From Massilia sp. Root133 (GTDB taxonomy: Bacteria > Pseudomonadota > Gammaproteobacteria > Burkholderiales > Burkholderiaceae_D), in the NCBI RefSeq assembly GCF_001426525.1, contig NZ_LMEW01000031.1, positions 185,711-249,710 on the forward strand: a stretch of 64,000 nucleotides of DNA, read 5' to 3'. A model generated the notes under the pieces. That model did no database searches and was not told the origin of the DNA. It saw only the letters and a list, made by a program, of their open reading frames with translations. Below are positions 35,317-43,920 of the stretch, piece by piece. How positions within the stretch are numbered: the stretch's first letter is position 1; each line of letters opens with the position of its first letter. A program made the translations under genes and the position numbers.

Positions 35317-36357
35317 TCATGCGACCAGGCGGCGCGTGGGCGCGAACCGCCACAACAAGCCCGTCAGCGCCAGCGACAGCGCGAAGACGAGGGCGACGAC
35401 GATGATGTCCCAGCCGGGGATGGCGCGCAGCGGCGCATCCGGGCCGGCAAGCAGGTCGACGAACAGGAAGTGCGACGCATAAATCCCCAGCACCAGCGGA
35501 CCGAGCCCGGCGAGGCGGGAACAGCGCAGCGGCGCCGGATCGGACAGGGCCAGCATTGTCATGCCCAATCCATAGAAATAGGTGCCGAGCACGAAATCCT
35601 GTGCCATGTTCGTACCCCAATGTGCATGCAGCCAGGCGACCTCGGCCAGCTGGAGGGCCAGTCCGCCCAGCGCCAGCGCGGGACCGAGCCGGCGCCATGC
35701 GGGCCGCGGGCCCAGGCGCTGCAGACGGACGCCGGTGACGAACATGATCAGGCTGAAGCACGGCCCGTTGCGCATGTTGACGGGCGTGTGGAAGCCGATG
35801 GGCGTATCGGCGTACGCCTTGCCGGCGAGGCCGGCCGCGTACAGCGCCAGCGCCAGCACGAGCAGGGTGCGCTCCCGCCCGCGCGCGAGCAGGGCGCCGG
35901 TGACGAGTGCTGCCAGTGCAAGTGCTGGCAGGAACCACAGATGGGCCTTGGTGCCTTGCAGTAGCAGGGTGGGCAGGCCGGGCAGGGGGCGCGTGGCGGC
36001 CGCCCAGCCCACCGCCGCGACCGTGATGAGGAAATAAATCGCGGACCAGGCGGCGAACAGCACGAGGATGCGCCGGGCGAGCGCGACGCCGGCCGTCCGG
36101 CATGCGGCACGGTCCCGGCAGCGGCCGGCCCAGAAATAGCCGGACAACATGAAGAACAGCGGCACGGCGAAGCGTTCCAGCTGGTCGCATACCGTGCGGG
36201 CGTCGAAGCGCAGTCCGACCGCGTCGAGGCCTGCGCGCGGCGCGGTGTGCAGCGCGATGACGGCGGCGATCGCCAGGACCCGGAAGACGTCGACGGACTG
36301 GATGCGCGTCGCGGCCGGCCGGCTGCCCTGTTGTTTCTGCATCATCGTGGTCGGCAT
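35317..36357 (-). CDS. Acyltransferase-3 family membrane protein
   Basis: About 346 residues. The family start motif QSVDVFRVLAIAAVIALHT is followed by VPLFFMLSGYFW, and about ten membrane helices follow. Such enzymes transfer acetyl or succinyl groups to surface polysaccharides or lipids (OafA/WecH type). The start is uncertain: ATG at 36357, 36345 or 36342 are possible and none has a good ribosome site; the upstream frame continues to 36513 without conserved sequence. Confidence 0.75.
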   Translation of the reverse strand: MPTTMMQKQQGSRPAATRIQSVDVFRVLAIAAVIALHTAPRAGLDAVGLRFDARTVCDQLERFAVPLFFMLSGYFWAGRCRDRAACRTAGVALARRILVLFAAWSAIYFLITVAAVGWAAATRPLPGLPTLLLQGTKAHLWFLPALALAALVTGALLARGRERTLLVLALALYAAGLAGKAYADTPIGFHTPVNMRNGPCFSLIMFVTGVRLQRLGPRPAWRRLGPALALGGLALQLAEVAWLHAHWGTNMAQDFVLGTYFYGLGMTMLALSDPAPLRCSRLAGLGPLVLGIYASHFLFVDLLAGPDAPLRAIPGWDIIVVALVFALSLALTGLLWRFAPTRRLVA

Positions 36358-36528
36358 TTTTTCGACGATTTTGCCAAAAAAGCGTGAACAATTCCTTCTC
36401 GGCAATATCACGGCACTCAAATTTGCTAAACTTATGTTTATTTCCACCGCGCAATTTCGCGCGCCTTTCCCGGGACTTGTGCCAGTCTCGACAGTGTTGC
36501 ACGTCCAGCCCATCCAGCCCGTTTCGAT

Positions 36529-37716
36529 TTGAGCGCCTTACTCCTTTTACTTGTCACCATCGCACTGTCGGCGATCATGCTGATGGTCCTGCGCTCGCTG
36601 GCACGCAGCGGGGTGCCCGGCATGCGCGAGTGGACGGTCGCGAACGTCCTGGCCATCGCGGCGCTGCTGCTGTTCGCCGGCCGCGGGCGGATCGCGGACG
36701 TGCTGTCGATCGACATCGCGAACCTGCTGTTCCTGTGCGCGCCGGCACTGATGCATGCCGGCTTCCAGCGCCACCTCGACCGTCCGGCGCCGTACGGTGC
36801 GCTGGCCGTGCTGGTGGCTGCGTCGACCGCGGCGCTGGGTGTTTTCCACTACGTCGTGGACGCGATGGCGGTGCGGGTCGCGCTGTCGTCCCTGTTTCAC
36901 GGCATCGTGTGCGTCGCCATGGCCTGGGGACTGCGGCCCTGGGCGCAGCCCGGCCGGGCCCGTTATCCGATCCGGTTCGCGTTCGGCGCCGCGCTGACCC
37001 TGGCGGCGGCCCACGCGGTGCGCGCGCTGATGTACGCGTCCCACCATGACGCCCAGGTCACGCTGTTCGACGCGTCGCCCGTCAACCTCGTCTGCTTCGC
37101 CCTCGGCACGCTGGCGCTGCCGGGCCTGACCCTGGGCGCCGTGATGATGGCGAACGCCGGCCTGATCGGCCAGGCCCGGTATGCGGCGGAACACGACCAC
37201 CTGACGGGCGCCTGGTCGCGCCGCGCCTTCTTTGGCCGCGCCGAGCGCGCCCACGCGGATGCCGTGCGCGCGGGCAGGACGCTGTCGGTGCTGATCTTCG
37301 ACGTCGACCACTTCAAGTCCATCAACGACACTCACGGCCACGCCGTCGGCGACCGGGTGCTGGCCGACCTCGTCGCACGGACGGCCGCCGTGCTGCGCGG
37401 CGACGGGTGCGCCCGCCTGGGCGGGGAGGAATTCGCCGTCCTGCTACCGGATTCGGATGCGGACACGGCCGTGTGTCTTGCCGACGAATTGCGGCGCACG
37501 CTCGAACGGGCCGCCGTAGCCGGACCAGGGGGCGTGGCCGTGCGCTACACGGTCAGCGTGGGGGTGGGCAGTCTCGCTGATGGGGAGTCGCTGGCGAACC
37601 TGTTGCAGCGGGCGGATGCGGCGCTGTATGCGGCCAAGCGGGGCGGGCGGAACCGGATCGCGGATGCACGCCTCGTGGACGGCGAGCGATGTAAGTACGC
37701 AACGTCAGGCAGTTAG
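36529..37716 (+). CDS. Membrane-bound diguanylate cyclase (GGDEF)
   Basis: 395 residues. Six or seven helices at about 1-210 are followed by a GGDEF domain at 225-380 with DVDHFKSINDTHGH and the GGEEF catalytic loop. The inhibitory RxxD site is not present at the usual place (LRGD five residues before GGEEF). So this enzyme may not be feedback-inhibited, unlike the REC-GGDEF at 50698. The start is a TTG at 36529 with no clear ribosome site; ATG at codon 17 is an alternative. It may govern the adjacent glycosyltransferase or pilus genes through c-di-GMP. Confidence 0.8.
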   Translation: MSALLLLLVTIALSAIMLMVLRSLARSGVPGMREWTVANVLAIAALLLFAGRGRIADVLSIDIANLLFLCAPALMHAGFQRHLDRPAPYGALAVLVAASTAALGVFHYVVDAMAVRVALSSLFHGIVCVAMAWGLRPWAQPGRARYPIRFAFGAALTLAAAHAVRALMYASHHDAQVTLFDASPVNLVCFALGTLALPGLTLGAVMMANAGLIGQARYAAEHDHLTGAWSRRAFFGRAERAHADAVRAGRTLSVLIFDVDHFKSINDTHGHAVGDRVLADLVARTAAVLRGDGCARLGGEEFAVLLPDSDADTAVCLADELRRTLERAAVAGPGGVAVRYTVSVGVGSLADGESLANLLQRADAALYAAKRGGRNRIADARLVDGERCKYATSGS

Positions 37717-37719
37717 CGG

Positions 37720-37735
37720 GTAGGAATTTTCCTAC
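37720..37735. repeat. GTAGGA-TCCTAC inverted repeat
   Basis: A 16-nt inverted repeat (GTAGGA, ATTT, TCCTAC) lies 3 bp after the cyclase stop and 51 bp before the glycosyltransferase start. A degenerate version (GGAATTTCCTACC) lies near 60602-60614 upstream of mshI. It is a possible operator; no T tract follows, so terminator use is unlikely. Confidence 0.4.
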
Positions 37736-37786
37736 AGCTGAGCTACTATCTGGCAATCGTTCTTATATTTAGAGCATCGGCAATCC

Positions 37787-38755
37787 ATGCGCACCCCTAC
37801 CGTCACCGTCATCGCCCTCTGCTATAACCACGAGCGTTTCGTGCTGGACTGCCTGGAGAGCATTCGCGCCCAGACGTTCCAGGACTTCGAACTGATCGTG
37901 ATCGACGACTGCTCGCGCGATCATTCGCCGCAGGTCATCGCGAATTGGCTGGCCGAGCATTATCCGGCGGCCCGTTTCATCCGCCACGAGGTCAACCGCG
38001 GTATCTGTGCCTCGCTGAACGAAGCGCTGGCGCTGGCGCAAGGTACGTATGTCAGCATGACCGCCACCGACGACACCTGGCTGCCGCACAAGCTGGCATC
38101 GCAGGTGGCGCTGGCGCAATCGCTCGACGCCGACACGGCCGTCATCTATGCCGATGCCGGGCAGATGGATGAGGCGGGAGCATTGCTCCCCAAACCCTTC
38201 ATCGAGGCGCATGGCGTCACCGACCCGCCGCAGGGACGGATCTTCAACAGGCTGGCCGACGGCAATTTCATCCCCGCCATGGCGACGCTGATCCGGCGCG
38301 ACGCACTGGAGGCCGTCGGCGGCTACGACGAACGCCTGAACTACGAAGACTACGACATGTGGCTGCGGCTGGCGGACCGTTATGCCTTCGCTTTCCAGCC
38401 CGAGGTCGTGGCGTACTACCGTATCGTGGCCACGTCCGTGGTGCGTACCGTGTTTGCCCAGCCGAGCGCCTGGTATCACCACTCGAATTTCCTGATCCGC
38501 CAGAAATGGTTGCGCTCGGACCGCCTGACGCGGCAACAGCGCGCGCTGTGGGCCGACAAGATGTGGTGGGCGGCCTATGGATTGTTCGTCCTCGACGACC
38601 GGCGCGCCGCGTCCTGCCTGTGGCTGGCGTTCCGCCACTCCGGCCGGCCGCGCGCGGCGGTGCTGGCCTTGACGTTCCGGCTCGGGGTGTCGCGCGCGCG
38701 GCTCATGCGGTTGCGCCGGGTCGTCACCGGGATGACCCGGCGCACGCCGACCTGA
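37787..38755 (+). CDS. Family 2 glycosyltransferase
   Basis: 322 residues. The GT-A fold is seen in TVTVIALCYNH, DFELIVIDDCSRDHS and a catalytic-type TATDD (DxD equivalent). It then has YDERLNYEDYDMWLRL, the usual ED acceptor motif. No membrane helix. It is likely soluble and adds a sugar in exopolysaccharide or LPS synthesis; donor and acceptor are unknown. The ribosome site is weak. It is preceded by the GTAGGA inverted repeat and followed by the tRNA-Leu. Confidence 0.83.
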   Translation: MRTPTVTVIALCYNHERFVLDCLESIRAQTFQDFELIVIDDCSRDHSPQVIANWLAEHYPAARFIRHEVNRGICASLNEALALAQGTYVSMTATDDTWLPHKLASQVALAQSLDADTAVIYADAGQMDEAGALLPKPFIEAHGVTDPPQGRIFNRLADGNFIPAMATLIRRDALEAVGGYDERLNYEDYDMWLRLADRYAFAFQPEVVAYYRIVATSVVRTVFAQPSAWYHHSNFLIRQKWLRSDRLTRQQRALWADKMWWAAYGLFVLDDRRAASCLWLAFRHSGRPRAAVLALTFRLGVSRARLMRLRRVVTGMTRRTPT

Positions 38756-38826
38756 CCTCCAAGCCGGAATGACACCCGCGCCATCGCGGTCAATATTGCA
38801 ATTTCGACCCTGATCGGGTCTGGCTG

Positions 38827-38835
38827 TGCTAGAAT
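38827..38835 (+). promoter_or_regulatory. Extended -10 promoter of tRNA-Leu
   Basis: TGCTAGAAT matches an extended -10 (TGN plus TAGAAT) and ends 10 bp before the tRNA 5' end. No good -35 at standard spacing is seen. Confidence 0.45.
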
Positions 38836-38845
38836 TCGGCGCGCT

Positions 38846-38932
38846 GCCCGGATGGTGAAACTGGTAGACACCCGGGACTTAAAATCCCGTGCCAGCGATG
38901 GCGTGCCGGTTCGATCCCGGCTCCGGGCACCA
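38846..38932 (+). tRNA. tRNA-Leu (anticodon TAA)
   Basis: Acceptor stem GCCCGGA pairs with TCCGGGC. The anticodon stem-loop CGGGA-CTTAAAA-TCCCG gives anticodon TAA. A long variable arm typical of Leu tRNAs and a GGTTCGATCC T-loop are present. The CCA end is encoded (38930-38932). Confidence 0.93.
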
Positions 38933-39088
38933 GGTGCCTCTGCGCATTTGGCAGCTGGCCGTCACTCCTTTTTCCGCCTGCGATCGTTCCGCACAATGCG
39001 AGGCGTTCCGCAATCATCGTCTTGCCCTGATCTGCCCGACCAGGGCGCGGTCAATATCGACCGATCGTTATTGAGCATGGTGCAAACC

Positions 39089-39355
39089 TCAACCGTTGGT
39101 TTGTAGGCTTTCTCGACGGTGAGGATGCGCCGCCCCGAACGGCCGCACGACGGCCGCCGCCGCCGCCACCAGCACATGCGGAGGACGGGGTCCCAGGCGC
39201 CTTCCCGCAGGGCGCGTCAGTACGCGCAGCGCGACGTCGAACGCCACGCCGTCCTCTTGCAGGAGGCGGGCGGCGCGGGCGGTGCCATGGTGCCGGCTGG
39301 CGTCCAGCACGGCCTCGATGAACATGGCGGAGATGCGGTCATGGCGTCGATTCAT
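39089..39355 (-). CDS. Small hypothetical protein
   Basis: 88 residues. The N-terminal 40 are helical (MFIEAVLDASRHHGTARAARLLQEDGVAF); the C-terminus is Ala/Arg/Pro/His rich. The start at 39355 has GGGAG 6 nt upstream and is preferred over the ATG at 39415. No family recognised. It runs antisense to the tRNA and ParB-like genes. Confidence 0.55.
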   Translation of the reverse strand: MNRRHDRISAMFIEAVLDASRHHGTARAARLLQEDGVAFDVALRVLTRPAGRRLGPRPPHVLVAAAAAVVRPFGAAHPHRRESLQTNG

Positions 39356-39503
39356 CGTTCGCTCCCTGAAGGCTGAGTCCACATCATTGTGCGCCGATCC
39401 GGCCGATGTTGCCATTCAACATGCATGACGCGTGCCGGCCGGCGGCGCATGGTGTAGCATGCGGGGCGATACGCCCGCGGCCGCCATCGCCGCGGCAGGA
39501 AAC

Positions 39504-40313
39504 ATGCAAGGACACATTTTGAATATCACGATCAACGAGGAACTCCGCTCTTTCATCGACCCCCTCACGCCCGTCGAATACGCCGCGCTCGAACGCAGCC
39601 TGCTGGCCGACGGCTGCCGCGACGCGCTCGTGTTGTGGCGCGACGTCCTGATCGACGGGCATAACCGCTACGAGATCTGCACGAAGCACGGCATTGAGTT
39701 TCGTACAGTCAACAACGACAAGTTCGACTCGCTCGAAGACGTCATGCTGTGGGTGATCGACAATAACCTCGCGCGCCGCAGCGTGTCCGACTTCCAGCGC
39801 GGCATGCTCGCGCTGCGCAAGAAGGAAATCGTCGCCGCGCGCGCCGCCCAGCGCGCCGCCGAGGCGCCGCCGGACCAGCCGGCGCCGGAACCTGCCGACG
39901 ATCCGGTCGACCCGCCGTGGAGCACGCGCGAAGACGTGGCCAAGGCCGCGCGCGTGTCGGCCAACACGCTCAGCCAGATCGAGCGCATCCGCAAGACGGC
40001 GGCGCCGGAACTGGTCGACGCCGTGCGCAGCGGGACGATTTCCGTCAGCGCCGCCGCCAGCGTCGCGTCGCTGCCGCCGGAAGCGCAGGTCGCGGCCGTC
40101 GCCGGCGGACGCAAGGAGCTGCAGCAGGCCGCGCGCCAGGTGCGCGAACAGAAGACGGGCGCCAAGCCGAAGAAGGAGACCGTGCCGGATTCGCCGGAAG
40201 ACCAGGTGAAGGCCTTGCGGGCCCAGGTCGGCGAATTGAAGGACCGCGTCGCCACCTTGATGACGGAAAACGAAGTGCTGCGCCAGAAGCTCGCCGCGCT
40301 CGGCGGCGCCTGA
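39504..40313 (+). CDS. ParB/KorB-like nuclease-fold protein
   Basis: 269 residues. A ParB N-terminal domain (LTPVEYAALERSLLADG, LIDGHNRYEICTKHGI) is followed by a helical region with an HTH-like WSTREDVAKAARVSANTLSQIERI. The C-terminus is a coiled coil ending KALRAQVGELKDRVATLM. Relatives take part in plasmid partition or transcription control. No parA or parS is visible here, so its role is unknown. AGGA lies 5 nt before the ATG at 39504. Confidence 0.78.
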   Translation: MQGHILNITINEELRSFIDPLTPVEYAALERSLLADGCRDALVLWRDVLIDGHNRYEICTKHGIEFRTVNNDKFDSLEDVMLWVIDNNLARRSVSDFQRGMLALRKKEIVAARAAQRAAEAPPDQPAPEPADDPVDPPWSTREDVAKAARVSANTLSQIERIRKTAAPELVDAVRSGTISVSAAASVASLPPEAQVAAVAGGRKELQQAARQVREQKTGAKPKKETVPDSPEDQVKALRAQVGELKDRVATLMTENEVLRQKLAALGGA

Positions 40314-40326
40314 ACGAGGCGCCCTC

Positions 40327-42543
40327 ATGACGCTGTCCCGCGCGACCCCGGTCGCCATCGCCTGCGCCGCGCTGTTCGCGCTCGTCCAGCCCGTGGCCGC
40401 GCATGCCGCCGCAAAGCCGCATGCCGCCTCGACGTCCTCCGAGCGCGCGCGCCTGCAGGCCCAGGCACGGCGCGTGACGATCCTGCGCGACAAATGGGGC
40501 ATCCCGCACGTCTTCGGCAAGACCGATGCGGACGCCGTGTTCGGCACGCTGTACGCGCAGGCCGAGGACGATTTCAACCGCGTCGAGCTCAATTACATCA
40601 ACGCGTTGGGGCGGCTGGCCGAGGTCGAGGGCGAGAAGGAGATCTGGCGCGATTTGCGCATGAAGCTGTACATCGACCCGGCCGAGCTGAAGGCAAAGTA
40701 TGCGGAGAGCCCGGCCTGGCTCAAGAAGCTGATGGATGCGTACGCGGATGGCCTGAACTGGTATCTCGCCACGCATCCGCAGGTCAAGCCCAGGCTGATC
40801 ACGCGTTTCGAGCCGTGGATGGCGCTCGCGTTCAGCGAGGGCAGCATCGGCGGCGACATCGAGACCATCGACCTGAAGGCCTTGCAGGCGTTCTACGGGA
40901 CGGCACCGGCGCCCGCCGTGGCGCTGGCCGACAAGGGCTTCGATCCGGAGCCGCGCGGCTCCAACGGCTTCGCCATCGCGCCGCGGCTGGCGGCCGGCGG
41001 CCACGCGCTGCTGATGATCAATCCGCACACGTCGTTCTACTTCCGGCCCGAGATCCACATGGTGAGCGGGGAGGGCCTGAACGCGTACGGTGCCGTCACA
41101 TGGGGCCAGTTCTTCATCTACCAGGGCTTCAACGACCGCATCGGCTGGATGCACACGTCGGGCGGCGGCGACGTCATCGACGAGTACCTGGAAACGGTGG
41201 AGCGGCGCGACGGCGGGTTTGTGTACAAGTACGGCGCCGGCGAACGCACGGTGCGCGCGAAGACGATTGCGCTGCCTTATCGGACCGCGCACGGCATGGC
41301 CACGCGCACCGTCACGGCGTACTTCACGCACCACGGTCCCGTGATCCGCGCGCAGGACGGCAAGTGGGTCGCGGTGCGCATGATGGACGACCCGATGCAC
41401 GCGCTCATGCAGTCGTACGGCCGCACGAAGGCGCGCGACTACGCGGCGTTCCGCAAGGTGATGGACCTGCGCACGAATTCATCGAACAACACGGTGTACG
41501 CGGATGCCGACGGCAATATCGCCTACTTCCACGGCAATTTCATCCCGCGCCGCGACCCGCGCTTCGACTGGACGAAGCCCGTCGACGGCAGCGACCCGGC
41601 CACCGAGTGGAAGGGCCTGCACGACGTCGGCGAGACGATCACGGTGTTCAATCCGGCGAGCGGCTATATCTCCAACACGAACAACTGGCCGTGCACGGGA
41701 TTCGGCGCGAGCAGCCCGGATTGCGCGACGTATCCGGCCTATATGTGGTCGCTGCCGCAGAATCCGCGCGGCGTCCACGCGGAGCGCGTGCTGCACGATG
41801 CGCGCGACGTCACGCTCGACGGCCTCATCGCGAAGGCCTACGACAGCTACCTGACCGCGTTCGAGCCGCTCGTCCCGGCCGTGGTGAAGGATTGGGAGGC
41901 GCTGCCGGACGGCGATCCGCTGAAGGGGCGCCTGGCCGACCAGGTGGCGCTGCTGCGCGGCTGGGACCTGCGCTTCTCGACGGCGTCCGTGCCGACGTCG
42001 CTTGCCGTGTACTGGGGCCAGGACATGGTCGCGCAGGCATCGAGCCGCGCGAAGGCGCAGCGCGTGCCGGTGGTCGACTTCGTGCAAACGCAGCTGACCT
42101 CGCGCGAACGGCTGGATGCGCTGGCGCGCGCGAGCGACAAACTGCAGGCGGACTTCGGCAGCTGGAAGACGCCGTGGGGCGAGATCAACCGCTTCCAGCG
42201 CCTGTCCGGCGCCGTCGGCCAGCAGTACGACGACGACAAGCCGAGCCTGCCCGTCGGCTTCACGTCCGCCAACTGGGGCTCGCTCGCGTCGTTCGGCATG
42301 ACGGCGAAGCAGACGACGAAGCGCATCTATGGCGACCGCGGCAACAGTTTCGTCGCCGCCGTCGAGTTCGGCCCGCGCGTGCGCGCGAAGAGCATCCTGG
42401 CCGGCGGCGAGAGCGGGGATCCGGCCTCGCCCCATTTCGCGGACCAGGCCGCGATGTACAGCCGCGGCGAATTCAAGGACGTGCTGTATTACAAGGAAGA
42501 TATCGAAAAACAGCTCGAGCGCAAATACCATCCGGGCGAGTGA
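40327..42543 (+). CDS. Periplasmic penicillin-acylase family (Ntn) amidohydrolase
   Basis: 738 residues. A signal peptide (MTLSRATPVAIACAALFALVQPVAAHA) is followed by an alpha subunit and the autocatalytic boundary at PRG/S212-NGF, whose Ser becomes the N-terminal nucleophile. The beta subunit contains GAVTWGQFFIYQGFNDRIGW and NNTVYADADGNIAYFHGN. Family members hydrolyse penicillins, acyl-homoserine lactones or aculeacin. The substrate cannot be assigned, so quorum quenching is only a possibility. GAGG lies 8 nt upstream, 13 bp after the ParB-like stop. Confidence 0.85.
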   Translation: MTLSRATPVAIACAALFALVQPVAAHAAAKPHAASTSSERARLQAQARRVTILRDKWGIPHVFGKTDADAVFGTLYAQAEDDFNRVELNYINALGRLAEVEGEKEIWRDLRMKLYIDPAELKAKYAESPAWLKKLMDAYADGLNWYLATHPQVKPRLITRFEPWMALAFSEGSIGGDIETIDLKALQAFYGTAPAPAVALADKGFDPEPRGSNGFAIAPRLAAGGHALLMINPHTSFYFRPEIHMVSGEGLNAYGAVTWGQFFIYQGFNDRIGWMHTSGGGDVIDEYLETVERRDGGFVYKYGAGERTVRAKTIALPYRTAHGMATRTVTAYFTHHGPVIRAQDGKWVAVRMMDDPMHALMQSYGRTKARDYAAFRKVMDLRTNSSNNTVYADADGNIAYFHGNFIPRRDPRFDWTKPVDGSDPATEWKGLHDVGETITVFNPASGYISNTNNWPCTGFGASSPDCATYPAYMWSLPQNPRGVHAERVLHDARDVTLDGLIAKAYDSYLTAFEPLVPAVVKDWEALPDGDPLKGRLADQVALLRGWDLRFSTASVPTSLAVYWGQDMVAQASSRAKAQRVPVVDFVQTQLTSRERLDALARASDKLQADFGSWKTPWGEINRFQRLSGAVGQQYDDDKPSLPVGFTSANWGSLASFGMTAKQTTKRIYGDRGNSFVAAVEFGPRVRAKSILAGGESGDPASPHFADQAAMYSRGEFKDVLYYKEDIEKQLERKYHPGE

Positions 42544-42581
42544 CGGCGGCCCGCTGCGCCATGTCCGATTGCCGGCGGGAT

Positions 42582-42590
42582 TGCTATAAT
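42582..42590 (+). promoter_or_regulatory. Extended -10 promoter of tdk
   Basis: TGCTATAAT at 42582-42590, a near-perfect extended -10 (TGN plus TATAAT), 41 bp upstream of the tdk start. No matching -35 is needed for extended -10 promoters; none is clear. Confidence 0.5.
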
Positions 42591-42630
42591 CCTCGGATCG
42601 TACAACGGCATTCCAGGGCAGGACAGGGCA

Positions 42631-43182
42631 GTGGCAAAACTCTATTTCAGGTATTCGGCAATGAACGCGGGCAAGTCGACGTCGTTGCTGCAGGTGGCGC
42701 ACAACTATGAAGAGCAGGGCCAGAAGGTCCAGCTGTACACGGCCGCCATCGACGACCGCTACGGCGTCGGCCAGATCACGTCGCGCCTCGGTCCGCAGCG
42801 CCAGACCGACGTGTTCGACACGACCACGAATTTCCTGGACAAGGCGCCGGTCGTGTCCTGCGTGCTCGTCGACGAAGCCCAGTTCCTGACGAAGGAGCAG
42901 GTCGTGCAGCTGCACCAACTGGCGCAGGTGCGCGGCGTGCCCGTCATCTGCTACGGCCTGCGCAGCGATTTCCGCGGCGACCCGTTCCCCGGCTCCGCGC
43001 ACCTGCTGGCGCTGGCCGACGATATCGAGGAAATCAAGAACATCTGTACGTGCGGCAAGAAGGCGACGATGAACATCCGGGTCGATCCGGAAGGACGCCG
43101 CATCCGCGAAGGCGAGCAGGTCAGCATCGGCGGCAACGAGAGCTACCGCCAGGCCTGCGCCCGCTGTTTCTACCTGGGCTGA
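42631..43182 (+). CDS. tdk: Thymidine kinase
   Basis: 183 residues of a type II (TK1-like) thymidine kinase. Walker A (SAMNAGKST, residues 9-17), the DEAQFL Walker B, the lasso Zn site CTCGKKA...CARCF and the YLG end are all present. It phosphorylates thymidine with ATP in the nucleotide salvage pathway. The start is GTG; GGACAGGG is close upstream. Confidence 0.95.
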   Translation: MAKLYFRYSAMNAGKSTSLLQVAHNYEEQGQKVQLYTAAIDDRYGVGQITSRLGPQRQTDVFDTTTNFLDKAPVVSCVLVDEAQFLTKEQVVQLHQLAQVRGVPVICYGLRSDFRGDPFPGSAHLLALADDIEEIKNICTCGKKATMNIRVDPEGRRIREGEQVSIGGNESYRQACARCFYLG

Positions 43183-43194
43183 CGCGCCGCGGCC

Positions 43195-43755
43195 ATGTCC
43201 TGGCTTGCGGGCTGCGCCTCCCATTTGCCCGCCTGGGCCTGCGGCCTGGGCGAGATGCTGCTGTATCTCGTGCCGTCGCTCGCGCTCGCGTTCCTGATCT
43301 GGATGGTGACGCGGGCGCACCCCGTCTTCTTCCTGTTCAGCGCCGTCGGCACGTTCTGCCACGAGCTCGCGCATTTCTCGGTCGGGCTGCTGCTGGGCGC
43401 CGAACCCGTCGGTTTTACCATCATCCCGCGCCGCAACGGGCGCGTGTGGGAGCTCGGCTCCGTCTCGTTCGCCAACCTGCGCTGGTACAACGCCGCGCCC
43501 GCGGCGCTGGCGCCGTTCCTCGTGCTGTTCGTGCCGGTGACCGTGGCCTGGTGGCGCACCCGCGCCCCGTGGCACTTCGGTCCGGCCGACCTGGCGCTGA
43601 CGCTGCTGCTGGCACCGCAGTTCCTGTCGTTCTGGCCATCGCCCGTCGACTGGAAATTGAGCGCGCGCAGCTGGCCTTATCTGTTGATCATCGCGGCGGG
43701 CGGCCTGGCTTACTGTTGGTTCCAAACGAGTTTGTTTCGATTTGTAAAAGCGTAG
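43195..43755 (+). CDS. Membrane protein with HExxH (M50-like)
   Basis: 186 residues and about five hydrophobic helices. H56-E57-L-A-H60 lies inside the second helix, the position of the zinc motif in site-2/M50 metalloproteases, but the usual NxxP and LDG motifs are not found. It may be a minimal zinc protease or simply a membrane protein. The start is 12 bp after the tdk stop. Confidence 0.6.
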   Translation: MSWLAGCASHLPAWACGLGEMLLYLVPSLALAFLIWMVTRAHPVFFLFSAVGTFCHELAHFSVGLLLGAEPVGFTIIPRRNGRVWELGSVSFANLRWYNAAPAALAPFLVLFVPVTVAWWRTRAPWHFGPADLALTLLLAPQFLSFWPSPVDWKLSARSWPYLLIIAAGGLAYCWFQTSLFRFVKA

Positions 43756-43920
43756 GCACGAGGGCGCCATGAAGACTTAAGCTCGGCTGAAGACACGTAC
43801 AAGCCGGCTCTGCGCCGCCGCGCTATCCTGTAGAATGGGTTGCATCCGCCGCTGCGTCGGCGCGACTGCCGGCCCTCCCGCCAAGCAGTCGCATGAATAT
43901 TCCCGTCCGGAGAACCAAGA

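Noticed and set aside
38846..38932. tRNA-Leu as attachment site of a mobile element
   Set aside because: No integrase, direct repeat of the tRNA end or prophage gene was seen in the flanking DNA.
40327..42543. Acyl-homoserine lactone acylase assignment
   Set aside because: The Ntn fold is clear but substrate type cannot be read from the sequence, so only the family name is given.
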